A DNA stretch of 20,725 bases from Methanobacteriota archaeon (GTDB lineage Archaea; Thermoplasmatota; Poseidoniia; Poseidoniales; Thalassarchaeaceae), in assembly GCA_002728565.1 (NCBI GenBank), contig PBUX01000032.1, positions 5,724-26,448 of the forward strand. The letters are read 5' to 3'. A program made the position numbers and the translations under genes. Shown in pieces: positions 6,004 to 13,924 of this stretch. Each line of letters starts with the position of its first letter. The first letter of the stretch is position 1. The notes beneath the pieces are model-generated. The model searched no databases. It saw only the letters and a program-made list of their open reading frames with translations, and was not told where the DNA came from.

Positions 6004-8559
6004 ATGAGAGGGGCGGAGAATGGGGGACCCGTCGAAATTTCTGATTTAGAATTGGATTCAAGATTGGAGAATTTTCTTTCTGGAGAATGGGGAATAAAGG
6101 AGCTCTTTCCGCCTCAAGCTGCTTCCCTTCCTCTTGCGTTGAAAGGAGAGAGTCTGGTATTGTCAATCCCAACTGCGAGTGGTAAATCATTGGTAGCTTA
6201 TACCACAATGTTACAAAGGTTGACTACCGATCTAATCGGCTGCAAGGGCTTCTATATTGTCCCATTGAAGGCTCTTGCTTCGGAGAAATTCGAAGAGCTG
6301 AAAGCGATATCTAGCCAAATGGGGCTTAAGGTTGGACTCGCCATTGGAGATAGAAGTGGTGAAATGAGTTCAATGAAGGAGGCAGACATTTTGGTTTGTA
6401 CCAGTGAGAAGCTGGATTCAATAATTAGGGGTGGATCGTCTATTTTGGACGATATAGGAATTGTAGTAGCTGACGAGTTCCACATGTTGCAAGATCCGAA
6501 TAGAGGGCCAACTCTAGAGATTCTGCTATCAAGGATTATGCATCATAGAGGGGACGTTCAGATTCTGGCATTGTCAGCCACGGTTGGTAATGGAGAAAAG
6601 CTCGCCAACTGGCTTGGAGCTAGATTGATTCGTTCTGAATGGAGACCTGTGACCCTATATTGTGGAACAATAACGGGGCTTGAAATTAACTTCCACAGTG
6701 TAGATGGTCCAGGGGAAGATAAGTTATTGCCAGAATCAAGGACTTTAGAAGGTGGGACCCAGAAGAGTATTCACGCGGTTCTGGACGATACTGTGGGAAG
6801 TGGTGGCCAGTTACTGGTTTTCGTATCTTCCAGGTCATCGGCTCAGAAAGAGGCAAGAGAGCTTTCAAATCATGTTATTTCCAAAGTGAAAAATGAAGAT
6901 GAGAATTATGGCCAAGATTTGGTTTCATCATGGAAAGAAATTTCAGAAGCTTGCATCGATAGAGGTGAGGAGTCTATCACTGTAAAATTATTGAGAAATG
7001 CATTAATGGGCGGAGTCGCGTTTCATCATGCTGGACTTGGTTCTAAACACAGGAAGATAATTGAGGATGGTTTCAAAGAAGGGAAAATAACTTGTTTGGT
7101 AGCCACTCCGACCCTTGCTCAAGGGGTGAATCTTCCTGCTAGCAGAGTTCTGATCAGGGATTCTAGAAGATGGAATACGATAGCAGCCAGGAATATCCCA
7201 CTTCCCGTGATGGAAATTAGGCAGATGCTAGGCAGAGCCGGTAGGCCTGGATTTGACGACTTTGGAGAGTCCCTGCTGATATCGAAAAACAAAGAAGGAG
7301 AGGAGGATTTAGTTGAGAGATACCTAAGGGGGCAAGCAGAAGATGTCTCTTCCAAACTTGCAAACCCCAGCGCAATGAATGTAGAGGAGGATGGGGCGCT
7401 ACTCACGCATGTGCTATCGATAATTTCTTCAGCTGGAATAAATGATAGAGATGGAATTTCGATGTTTTTGTCCAAGACCTTCCTAGCAACCCAGATGCAT
7501 CCAGAAATTCTGGAAGGCAGAGTTGATGATGTGATTTGTTGGTTGGTTGAGAATGGAATGATAGAAAGGATGGGCGAGTCTGAGGAGGTTACTATGAGAA
7601 TTCGTGATAGGGGAGGTACTGAAATTGACTCAGAAGAATGGCAGGATGACTTACCTTCCTGGGCTGACTCAGCTTCGGATATTCCTGGATTAGACCTATT
7701 CTCTAGGAATTACAGACGTGATAGTAGGATTTCTCGGAGGAGAGGCCCGGCTGTTTTTGGTTTCACGAAAGCCAATATCTACGAATCAGATGGTGATTTA
7801 TTGCCCGAACCTGTGACTATGTCCTACAAATCTACAAAACTTGGATCGCTGGTCTCAAGATTGTACCTAAATCCGATCTCTGGGAAGATAATCTATGATG
7901 GTCTGTCGAATGCAATGAGAATAATTTCTGGAGAAGATGAGATCGGACAGTTATCTCCAATGAGTATTTTGCATTTGGCTGCATGCACCCCTGATTTCAT
8001 TCCACTCTGGCTAAGGAAGGATGATTTCGATGTAATTCAAGAGGCTTTACATGGTCACGAGCGGGAGCTGCTTGCAGAATCTGTTGATCTGGAAGAAGAG
8101 CGTAGAATGAAGGGTGTATTGGTGGTCCAATCATGGATAGAAGAAGAGAGTCTTGGGGCTATAGAAAATCAATGGGGGGTCCAACCTGGTGATTTGCGAG
8201 GTAGAGTAGAGCTTCTAGAATGGTTAATTTTCGCGATGAGGAGGATAGTCTCTGATGATCCTGAGTTGGCTAAATTTGGAGTAAGCGCCCAAAAAACGCT
8301 TTTTCAATCAATTGATGAGGTCCATAGAAGAGTAAGATTTGGATGTAAGTCGGATATTCTTGGACTTGTTGCCATCAGAGGAGTGGGAAGAATACGTGCC
8401 AGGGAAATGTCGAGCTTGCTAGGTGTGACAAGTGCCTCTGATGTTGCAATGATGACTGAAAGAGATTGCAATATTCTTTCAGAACAAAGGGGATGGAGTC
8501 CCAAACTAGTGGAGAAAATGAAGAGTTCCGCGAAATATGATTCGGTGAAGAAGCACTAA
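6004..8559 (+). CDS. hel308: Hel308-type superfamily 2 DNA helicase
   Basis: ATP-dependent 3'-5' helicase acting on stalled replication forks and recombination intermediates. Counting from ATG 6004 (851 aa), the visible motifs are: FPPQ (Q-motif region), PTASGKS with Lys61, DEFH at 157-160, LSATVGN, FVSSRSS (IV), ATPTLAQGVNLP (V) and QMLGRAGRP at 407-415 (VI). A winged-helix region, a ratchet domain and a terminal helix-hairpin-helix (IRGVGRIRA) follow. Most Hel308 proteins are about 700-760 aa. Much of the extra length is a charged block of about 75 residues (531-606) inserted before the conserved winged-helix element KLGSLVSRLYLNP. An in-frame GTG at 5950 would add 18 residues (NYCCS region) with no family resemblance and overlap the thioesterase stop by 10 nt; it cannot be excluded. 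Neither start has a Shine-Dalgarno. Confidence 0.93.
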   Translation: MRGAENGGPVEISDLELDSRLENFLSGEWGIKELFPPQAASLPLALKGESLVLSIPTASGKSLVAYTTMLQRLTTDLIGCKGFYIVPLKALASEKFEELKAISSQMGLKVGLAIGDRSGEMSSMKEADILVCTSEKLDSIIRGGSSILDDIGIVVADEFHMLQDPNRGPTLEILLSRIMHHRGDVQILALSATVGNGEKLANWLGARLIRSEWRPVTLYCGTITGLEINFHSVDGPGEDKLLPESRTLEGGTQKSIHAVLDDTVGSGGQLLVFVSSRSSAQKEARELSNHVISKVKNEDENYGQDLVSSWKEISEACIDRGEESITVKLLRNALMGGVAFHHAGLGSKHRKIIEDGFKEGKITCLVATPTLAQGVNLPASRVLIRDSRRWNTIAARNIPLPVMEIRQMLGRAGRPGFDDFGESLLISKNKEGEEDLVERYLRGQAEDVSSKLANPSAMNVEEDGALLTHVLSIISSAGINDRDGISMFLSKTFLATQMHPEILEGRVDDVICWLVENGMIERMGESEEVTMRIRDRGGTEIDSEEWQDDLPSWADSASDIPGLDLFSRNYRRDSRISRRRGPAVFGFTKANIYESDGDLLPEPVTMSYKSTKLGSLVSRLYLNPISGKIIYDGLSNAMRIISGEDEIGQLSPMSILHLAACTPDFIPLWLRKDDFDVIQEALHGHERELLAESVDLEEERRMKGVLVVQSWIEEESLGAIENQWGVQPGDLRGRVELLEWLIFAMRRIVSDDPELAKFGVSAQKTLFQSIDEVHRRVRFGCKSDILGLVAIRGVGRIRAREMSSLLGVTSASDVAMMTERDCNILSEQRGWSPKLVEKMKSSAKYDSVKKH

Positions 8560-8591
8560 TCACATTCTTCAACGGAATCGCATCGGCAATC

Positions 8592-9161
8592 ATGGATCCG
8601 GACGTCCTAGTTCCATGGTTTCCGGCTTGGGGGATGAATTTCTCAAAGCCAATAGAGAGCATATTCTCCATCGTATCTGAATTTAACGAGTTTAGACCGA
8701 GCAATAGGTGGCTGTTGGCATCTTTTGATGTGATTGCCAGTGAAGTACACCTATGGGGTACTTGGTATTCACTTCGCAGGAATGAAGAGAGTGGCTCAAT
8801 GGTCGCCAAGACTCCGGATGCAGAATTCCTCAGAATTCTGGCAGGTACCCATCAGATCTCGAGAGCATTTGAGAGAGCTGGGCTGTCTGAAGGAGATGCT
8901 AGGGCTTGGATCATATCGCTCCCGGAGATAGAAATAGGTGAGGGATTCGGCGAGTTCAAGATTCCGAGGGACTGCTACTCTGATTTATGTGAAGAGGGAT
9001 ACAGGATAATTGAACAGATAGGTGGATCGATAATTCCGAAGAGGCCGGTTCCTTCTGAAGAAGGCCTAGAAAAACTGGGTTCCTCGGCTGCAGGTTCTTC
9101 CAAGGAAGATGATCTAGAAGGTAGGTTTCTAGCACACATGGCATTGGCCGACTTGCGTTGA
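8592..9161 (+). CDS. cgi121: Probable KEOPS subunit Cgi121
   Basis: 189 aa. Cgi121 binds the Bud32 kinase and the tRNA 3' end within KEOPS, the complex that makes the t6A base of ANN-decoding tRNAs. The core AEFLRILAGTHQISRAFER (78-96) followed by AGL matches the family pattern of an Ile/Leu-rich strand, a small-residue turn and a QI..A...GI helix. The preceding helix (SNRWLLASFDVIASEVHLWG) and the ending LEGRFLAHMALADL also fit the family, whose members commonly end with a similar ERIALL motif. The C-terminal third (150-175) has a low-complexity acidic/Ser linker. It begins 32 nt after hel308 on the same strand. The other KEOPS subunits (Kae1, Bud32, Pcc1) are not in the window. The call rests on motif similarity only. 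Confidence 0.75.
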   Translation: MDPDVLVPWFPAWGMNFSKPIESIFSIVSEFNEFRPSNRWLLASFDVIASEVHLWGTWYSLRRNEESGSMVAKTPDAEFLRILAGTHQISRAFERAGLSEGDARAWIISLPEIEIGEGFGEFKIPRDCYSDLCEEGYRIIEQIGGSIIPKRPVPSEEGLEKLGSSAAGSSKEDDLEGRFLAHMALADLR

Positions 9162-9206
9162 AAACAGTCAAATTGATAGGCTTAGGCTCAGGGCATTGGC
9201 TGAGAT

Positions 9207-9452
9207 ATGTCCAAGTTCTACGGGTTCGGGTTTTGCAAAGATTGTGACGTAGCTTGTACATCTGGGAACTTTTTGGATTTTCAGGGTAAAAGGTACTGTG
9301 TTGCTTGCTGGATAGAGAAAGGCAACCCGGAACATCCCGATTTGGAGAAGGTTCGTGAGAAGGTTGCGTCTGCTGCTGAAGAGTGGAAGTGTGCAAAGTG
9401 GTCACGCGAGGAGGGGCCGCTACCACTGGGTCCCAAGGCACACAAAAATTGA
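9207..9452 (+). CDS. Small zinc-ribbon-like protein of unknown function
   Basis: 81 aa. I do not recognise a named family. Two CxxC pairs, Cys10/Cys13 and Cys31/Cys34, are spaced as in a zinc ribbon or treble-clef knuckle, with an extra Cys17; Cys49-type positions in the tail (EEWKCAKW) add another. The second half is a charged helix (LEKVREKVASAAEEW) and a basic, Pro/Gly-rich tail. It sits between cgi121 (45 nt upstream) and the M3 peptidase gene (9 nt downstream), so it is probably part of the same transcript. A nucleic-acid or protein-binding adaptor role is possible but is inference. Confidence 0.7.
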   Translation: MSKFYGFGFCKDCDVACTSGNFLDFQGKRYCVACWIEKGNPEHPDLEKVREKVASAAEEWKCAKWSREEGPLPLGPKAHKN

Positions 9453-9455
9453 GGT
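9451..9455 (+). promoter_or_regulatory. Shine-Dalgarno-like site of the M3 peptidase
   Basis: GAGGT lies 6 nt before the ATG at 9462 and overlaps the stop codon of the zinc-ribbon gene. It fixes this start and suggests that the gene is translated from a leadered, polycistronic message. Confidence 0.6.
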
Positions 9456-9461
9456 CTCAAA

Positions 9462-11165
9462 ATGGGCCCTGGTTTCATCACTGAGGTAGATGCAACAATA
9501 TGGGAAAATATAGAGCCTTACACGAGTGATTTATTGCAAAGAGAGCTCAGTTGCTCTGGATGTCTGGAGAGTCTGATTGCTGATGCTTCTGAGCTCTCCG
9601 AGCATGTTTCAGAGGCTGGCGCTCTCCTCTATATAGAAATGACATGCGACACTGAAAACGAAGATAAGAAAGTCGCATTCCTCACTTTTGTTTCACAAGT
9701 AAGTCCAAAGCTATCAGAATTTTCAGATGCGCTGAATAGGAGAATTGTGAATCATCCCTCAGTCGAAGAGTTACCAGAAAGATATGACCTGATGCTTAGA
9801 GCAATAAGAACTGATGTCGAGATATTTCGTGAGGAAAATATTCCACTTGGTGTCAGAGAAACAGAGCTGGTTACCGAGTCTCAATCAATCACTGGTGCAA
9901 TGACAGTAGATTTCAATGGCGAAGAAATGACCTTTCCTCAGATGGGATCTTTTCTGGAGTCTAATGATAGATCAGAGCGTGAGTCGGCATGGGTAGCAAT
10001 GTCGGAAAGGAGAATGCAAGATCACGATAGGCTATCCCAGATTTTCGATGAGTTGATCGGAATAAGGCATCAGATGGCATTGAATGCAGGATTCGAAAGC
10101 TATACCGATTTTATGTTCAAGGCCAGACACAGGTTCGACTACACTGTAGAGGACTGCTTGGAGTTTCATAACTCAGTGGAGTCGGTGTGTATGCCAATTC
10201 TACGTGAGATAAATCAAGAGAGGTCTAAGGGTCTGGGAATCGGTGATCTAAGGCCATGGGATGTCAACGAAAAGACTGGGTCAGGCCCGGACATCCACGG
10301 TAGGAGTCCGCTTAGGCCATTCAAGACTGTAGATGAGATGGTGAAGGGATTGAGTGAAATGTTCAGCGATATTTCGGAGGACCTCGGTGGTATGTTCGAA
10401 AGGCTAGTTGAAATGGATACTCTTGATCTTGATACTAGAAAGGGCAAGGCCCCAGGTGGGTATCAGTATTATCTGGAGAAAAGCAGGGTGCCATTCATAT
10501 TCATGAATGCTGCAGGACTTCAGAGTGATCTGGAGACGATGATCCACGAAGCTGGTCACGCCTTCCACTCACTATATTGTGGCCACCTAGAGCTCATTGG
10601 CGAGAGGGATTACCCGATTGAGTTTGCAGAAGTTGCTTCTATGTCAATGGAGCTTCTAACTCAACCATGGTGGAATAAATTCTACGATGCAGAAGAGGCG
10701 AACAGAGCGCGTAGAACACACCTTGAGGGAGTCGTGTTCCTCCTACCATGGATTGCAACCATTGACTCGTTCCAGCATTGGATATATGCCAATCCGAGTC
10801 ACACAAGAGAGGAGCGTGCGCAGGTCTGGCAATCTATCAGAGATCGATTTGGCTCTGAGATGGATTGGGGCGACTATACTGACTTCAGGGGATTGTCTTG
10901 GCAGCAGCAAGGTCACCTATTCGGAGCGCCCTTCTACTATATCGAGTATGGAATTGCACAACTTGGTTCACTACAACTTTGGAAAACACAAATGAAAGAC
11001 CCCCAGAAGGCTCTGGATGACTACGCTAATGCAATGCGACTTGGCAACACTAGGACTCTGCCTGATCTATTCTCGGCTGCGGACATCAAGCTGGGGTTCG
11101 ATGAGAGCCACTTCACTTCTCTGATGGGTGATGTAGAAGAGGCCCTATCTGAGCTACCAATTTAG
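9462..11165 (+). CDS. M3-family oligoendopeptidase (PepF-like)
   Basis: Cytoplasmic zinc metallopeptidase (567 aa) that degrades short peptides, acting after the proteasome. The zinc motif is HEAGH at 362-366, with Glu363 as catalytic base. The third ligand is Glu390 in FAEVASMSME, 28 residues after the first His, as in thimet-type peptidases. GKAPGGY ahead of the motif and WQQQGHLFGAPFYYIEYGIAQLG near the C-terminus are family landmarks: the latter supplies substrate-binding His and Tyr residues. There is no signal peptide. It is last in the forward cluster and starts 9 nt after the zinc-ribbon gene, with a Shine-Dalgarno-like GAGGT. Its 3' end converges on radA with a spacer of about 22 nt. 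Confidence 0.92.
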   Translation: MGPGFITEVDATIWENIEPYTSDLLQRELSCSGCLESLIADASELSEHVSEAGALLYIEMTCDTENEDKKVAFLTFVSQVSPKLSEFSDALNRRIVNHPSVEELPERYDLMLRAIRTDVEIFREENIPLGVRETELVTESQSITGAMTVDFNGEEMTFPQMGSFLESNDRSERESAWVAMSERRMQDHDRLSQIFDELIGIRHQMALNAGFESYTDFMFKARHRFDYTVEDCLEFHNSVESVCMPILREINQERSKGLGIGDLRPWDVNEKTGSGPDIHGRSPLRPFKTVDEMVKGLSEMFSDISEDLGGMFERLVEMDTLDLDTRKGKAPGGYQYYLEKSRVPFIFMNAAGLQSDLETMIHEAGHAFHSLYCGHLELIGERDYPIEFAEVASMSMELLTQPWWNKFYDAEEANRARRTHLEGVVFLLPWIATIDSFQHWIYANPSHTREERAQVWQSIRDRFGSEMDWGDYTDFRGLSWQQQGHLFGAPFYYIEYGIAQLGSLQLWKTQMKDPQKALDDYANAMRLGNTRTLPDLFSAADIKLGFDESHFTSLMGDVEEALSELPI

Positions 11166-11187
11166 CCTTCGGACTCCGGGGCCTACG

Positions 11188-12210
11188 CTAATCGCGCAAG
11201 CCCTCGGATGTCACGGTGAAGACCGCTTCGCCTTCGGGCAGATTTGGGCTGTCAATGAGGCGAGCTATTCTCCGGCCCCCCTTTGACTTCCTTAGATACA
11301 AGCGGAATGTACTAGCATGGCCTACGATGTGTCCACCAATGGCCTTAGTTGGATCGCCCCACATTGCATCGGGTTTTGACATGACTTGGTTTGTCACCAA
11401 CACCAGAGCATTTTGTACATCGGCGATTTGTTTCAGCTCCTTCATGTGACGATTTAATTTCTGCTGCCTTGTTGCTAGCATTCCTCGTCCTATGTACTCT
11501 GCACGGAAGTGGCTCGTCAAGGAGTCGACAATTACGAGCTTGACATCGATATTCTTGGACATTCTCTTTATCTCATCGACCAGGAGCATCTGATGTGCTG
11601 AGTTGTATGCCCTTGCTACGTGAATTCTGTTCAATGCATCCTCTGGCTTGATGCCGACAGACTCTGCCATCTGCGCTATCCTCTCTGGTCTGAATGTGTC
11701 TTCAGTATCTATGTAGAATACCTCTCCATCAAAACCTCCACTTTCTTTTGGTAGGATTGTGTTTACTGCAAGCTGATGGCCGATCTGTGTCTTACCGCTT
11801 CCGAATTCACCGAATACCTCCACTATTGCCTGCGTCTCGAAACCACCCCCCAGTAACTCATCCAAGCTCGAAGTACCGGAGGTCAGCTTCTCGACTCTGC
11901 TCCTTCTATCCAATAGTGCATTACCACTAACGAAACCACCTATATTTGCCAACTTTTTTGCACCTGAAATGATTTTTGAGGAAACCGCTTCGCCCAGTTC
12001 TGCCTGTTCTGCTAGCTCGGGTGGGCTCATGACTGCTATTGCAAGCAGATCTTCAAATCCTGCCTCTCGTAATTTCTCTGCTGTAGCTGGCCCTACACCG
12101 GGTAGATCTTCTATTGTGGGCTCAGGTTCATCAACATCAATCACTATCTCCTCATCCTCGACTGTTTCACTCGCTGTTTTCTCTTTCATCTCTACACCTT
12201 CTGATGCCAT
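11188..12210 (-). CDS. radA: DNA repair and recombination protein RadA
   Basis: Archaeal RecA/Rad51 recombinase (340 aa) that forms filaments on single-stranded DNA and catalyses strand exchange. An N-terminal helix-hairpin-helix domain (LPGVGPATAEKL, 36-47) precedes the ATPase core. The core has Walker A GEFGSGKT (134-141), the YIDTEDTFRPERI segment (167-179), Walker B LVIVDS (225-230) and an ATP cap IDSPNLPEGEA (319-329). The core aligns almost without gaps to Pyrococcus RadA as I recall it. The first 30 residues are an acidic extension. The interdomain polymerisation motif, FxxA in most RadA/Rad51 proteins, reads FVSG (93-96). The gene lies about 110 nt downstream of the initiator tRNA on the same strand and converges on the M3 peptidase gene. 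Confidence 0.97.
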   Translation of the reverse strand: MASEGVEMKEKTASETVEDEEIVIDVDEPEPTIEDLPGVGPATAEKLREAGFEDLLAIAVMSPPELAEQAELGEAVSSKIISGAKKLANIGGFVSGNALLDRRSRVEKLTSGTSSLDELLGGGFETQAIVEVFGEFGSGKTQIGHQLAVNTILPKESGGFDGEVFYIDTEDTFRPERIAQMAESVGIKPEDALNRIHVARAYNSAHQMLLVDEIKRMSKNIDVKLVIVDSLTSHFRAEYIGRGMLATRQQKLNRHMKELKQIADVQNALVLVTNQVMSKPDAMWGDPTKAIGGHIVGHASTFRLYLRKSKGGRRIARLIDSPNLPEGEAVFTVTSEGLRD

Positions 12211-12324
12211 TTGGCTATTGGTGGTTTATGAACAAGTTATGGACCCATGTCTTTTGATTGAAAGTATATTTTCTTCATTATTCCACTCAGTGTTATGGTT
12301 TTTCACTTTCACTTTGATTTTTGG

Positions 12325-12399
12325 TAGCGGGTGGTGGATTTGAACCACCGGTCTCCGGGTTATGAGCCCGACGAGATAACCTGACTACTCCAACCCGCT
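12325..12399 (-). tRNA. Initiator tRNA-Met (CAU)
   Basis: A 75-nt cloverleaf on the minus strand. The acceptor stem is AGCGGGT/ACCCGCT, the anticodon loop CTCATAA gives CAU, and the T arm is GGTGG-TTCAAAT-CCACC. The A1:U72 end pair and three consecutive G:C pairs next to the anticodon loop (GGG/CCC) mark it as initiator rather than elongator. The genome encodes the CCA end (12322-12324). No intron. A TATA-like AAATAATC (12419-12426) lies about 24 nt upstream. Confidence 0.95.
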
Positions 12400-12418
12400 G
12401 CGCTGCCCCTGAGGCATC

Positions 12419-12426
12419 GATTATTT
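12419..12426 (-). promoter_or_regulatory. TATA-like box of initiator tRNA gene
   Basis: AAATAATC on the minus strand, centred about 24 nt upstream of the mature tRNA 5' end, which suits a start a few nt before the tRNA. Confidence 0.4.
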
Positions 12427-12504
12427 GAAGCGCGCGGGAGAAAAATCGGATTATTAGGGCAACAGTATTGTGATGTCAGCATTCCGACAACGTTTGAACG
12501 ACCC

Positions 12505-13857
12505 ATGGTAGGCGACTTGTTAATCAAAAATGCTACCTTGGTTTTGCCTAGTCAAGTTGTAGAGGGGGACTTGCGTGTTTCATCGGGTTCAATTTCGAGC
12601 ATCGCTAGAGGAGGCGGTTTGGAGCCAAATATTGACGAACCGGTTATTGATGCGACGGGTTTGCATCTTCTTCCTGGCATCATTGACCCCCATGTTCACT
12701 TCAGGGAGCCTGGTCATATTGAAAATGAAGATCTCGAAAGTGGAAGTAGGGCTGCAGCTGCAGGCGGAGTGACCTCTTTCCTCGACATGCCCAACAATAG
12801 CCCCAATACTACAAACCGTACAACGATAGAGAGAAAGATTTCACTTGCATCGAAGAAATCGGTAACTCACCATGGATTCTTCATAGGCGCCACAAAGAAC
12901 AATGTTTTGGATTTACAAAGCGTTGAAGGGATGGATGGTGTTTGTGGAATTAAGGTATTTATGGGCAGTAGTACAGGGGATTTGCTTGTTCACGAGCAAG
13001 AAAATCTGGAGGAGATATTCGCCAACACAGGGGGAATAATTGCGACCCATGCGGAAGACGAGGAGCGTTTACAACAGCGTAAAACAGAGTTCAATCATCG
13101 CACAGACATCGCTTCGCATGCTGAGTGCAGGGATGTGGAGTGTGCTTTCCTAGCTACGAAGAGAGCGGCAGCTCTAGCCAAGGATCATGATCACCGGCTT
13201 CACATCGTCCATCTTACCAGTGGCAAAGAGGCTGATTGGATACAGAAAAACAAAGCTGATCTCATTACCACTGAGGTCTGCACCCAACATCTGACATTCG
13301 ACCAAGATGATGTAGAGAGACTTGGTGAGCGATTATTGATGAATCCACCAATTCGATACACCGAGGATAGGGATGCCCTTTGGAGGGGGCTTAGGAATGG
13401 AGCGATTGATTGTATTGTTACCGATCATGCGCCACATTCACTGGAGGCGAAGTCTGCTGGTTTCCCAGATTCTCCAGCTGGGATGCCAGGAGTGGAGACG
13501 TCTTTGCCCCTTATGCTGACTCACGCGATGAATGGCAAATGTAGCCTAACTGAGGTTGTCCGATGGATGTGTGAGGGGCCCGCCAGGGTTTACGGAATTA
13601 GAGACAAGGGGGCCCTGATTGATGGTCATGATGGAGATTTGACGCTCGTTGATTTGGAAAATCGTCGGACGATAACGGATTCTGATACCTGGACAAAGGT
13701 AGGCTGGACTCCATATGCAGGGATGGAGCTAACTGGTTGGCCGATGTACACTATCGTAGATGGAGAAGTGGTTCACAAGCGCGAGGCTGGTGGATCACTG
13801 CGTGGTACTGCGGTTGCTAAATCGGGAAGTTCGGGGCGATTACTGAAGTTCGAATGA
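12505..13857 (+). CDS. pyrC: Dihydroorotase
   Basis: Zinc amidohydrolase (450 aa) that closes carbamoyl-aspartate to dihydroorotate, the third step of pyrimidine synthesis. Metal ligands are His63 and His65 (DPHVHFREPG), carbamylated Lys150 (GIKVFMGSSTGD), His182 (THAEDE) and His236 (HIVHLTSG). The catalytic Asp307 is in VTDHAPH. These motifs and the length are typical of the allantoinase-like dihydroorotases; hydantoinase or allantoinase is less likely because FREPG and the MPNN loop (95-98) are dihydroorotase-like. No other pyr genes are in the window. There is no in-frame ATG, GTG or TTG immediately upstream of the chosen ATG, and no clear Shine-Dalgarno. It is divergent from the initiator tRNA gene. 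Confidence 0.94.
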   Translation: MVGDLLIKNATLVLPSQVVEGDLRVSSGSISSIARGGGLEPNIDEPVIDATGLHLLPGIIDPHVHFREPGHIENEDLESGSRAAAAGGVTSFLDMPNNSPNTTNRTTIERKISLASKKSVTHHGFFIGATKNNVLDLQSVEGMDGVCGIKVFMGSSTGDLLVHEQENLEEIFANTGGIIATHAEDEERLQQRKTEFNHRTDIASHAECRDVECAFLATKRAAALAKDHDHRLHIVHLTSGKEADWIQKNKADLITTEVCTQHLTFDQDDVERLGERLLMNPPIRYTEDRDALWRGLRNGAIDCIVTDHAPHSLEAKSAGFPDSPAGMPGVETSLPLMLTHAMNGKCSLTEVVRWMCEGPARVYGIRDKGALIDGHDGDLTLVDLENRRTITDSDTWTKVGWTPYAGMELTGWPMYTIVDGEVVHKREAGGSLRGTAVAKSGSSGRLLKFE

Positions 13858-13893
13858 AATCGTTTCCTACCGATTTCTCAGTCTCACCAATAG

Positions 13894-13908
13894 ATTCCTT
13901 CAGGGAAT
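13894..13908. terminator. Small inverted repeat between convergent genes
   Basis: ATTCC, a five-base loop and GGAAT lie in the 67-bp spacer between the stops of pyrC and the beta-propeller gene. It could be a shared transcription end, but the stem is short and no strong T-run follows on either strand. Confidence 0.2.
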
Positions 13909-13924
13909 ATGGGCATGATTCGAC

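Noticed and set aside
8375..9441. Long minus-strand frames (144 and 161 codons) opposite cgi121 and its neighbours
   Set aside because: They overlap well-supported forward genes, have unlikely amino-acid composition (rich in Ser, His, Pro, Gln) and no motif.
5483..11165. Helicase plus peptidase plus zinc protein read as an anti-phage defence island
   Set aside because: The helicase is a clear Hel308, the peptidase a housekeeping M3 enzyme, and there are no nucleases, transposases, integrases or composition shifts nearby.
12296..12322. Short TTTCAC-type repeat after the initiator tRNA
   Set aside because: Two imperfect copies only; low-complexity spacer sequence with no further structure.
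11969..12343. Forward 124-codon frame over the 5' part of radA and into the tRNA
   Set aside because: It is antisense to radA and runs into the initiator tRNA gene; Ser-rich composition is a shadow of the acidic radA frame.
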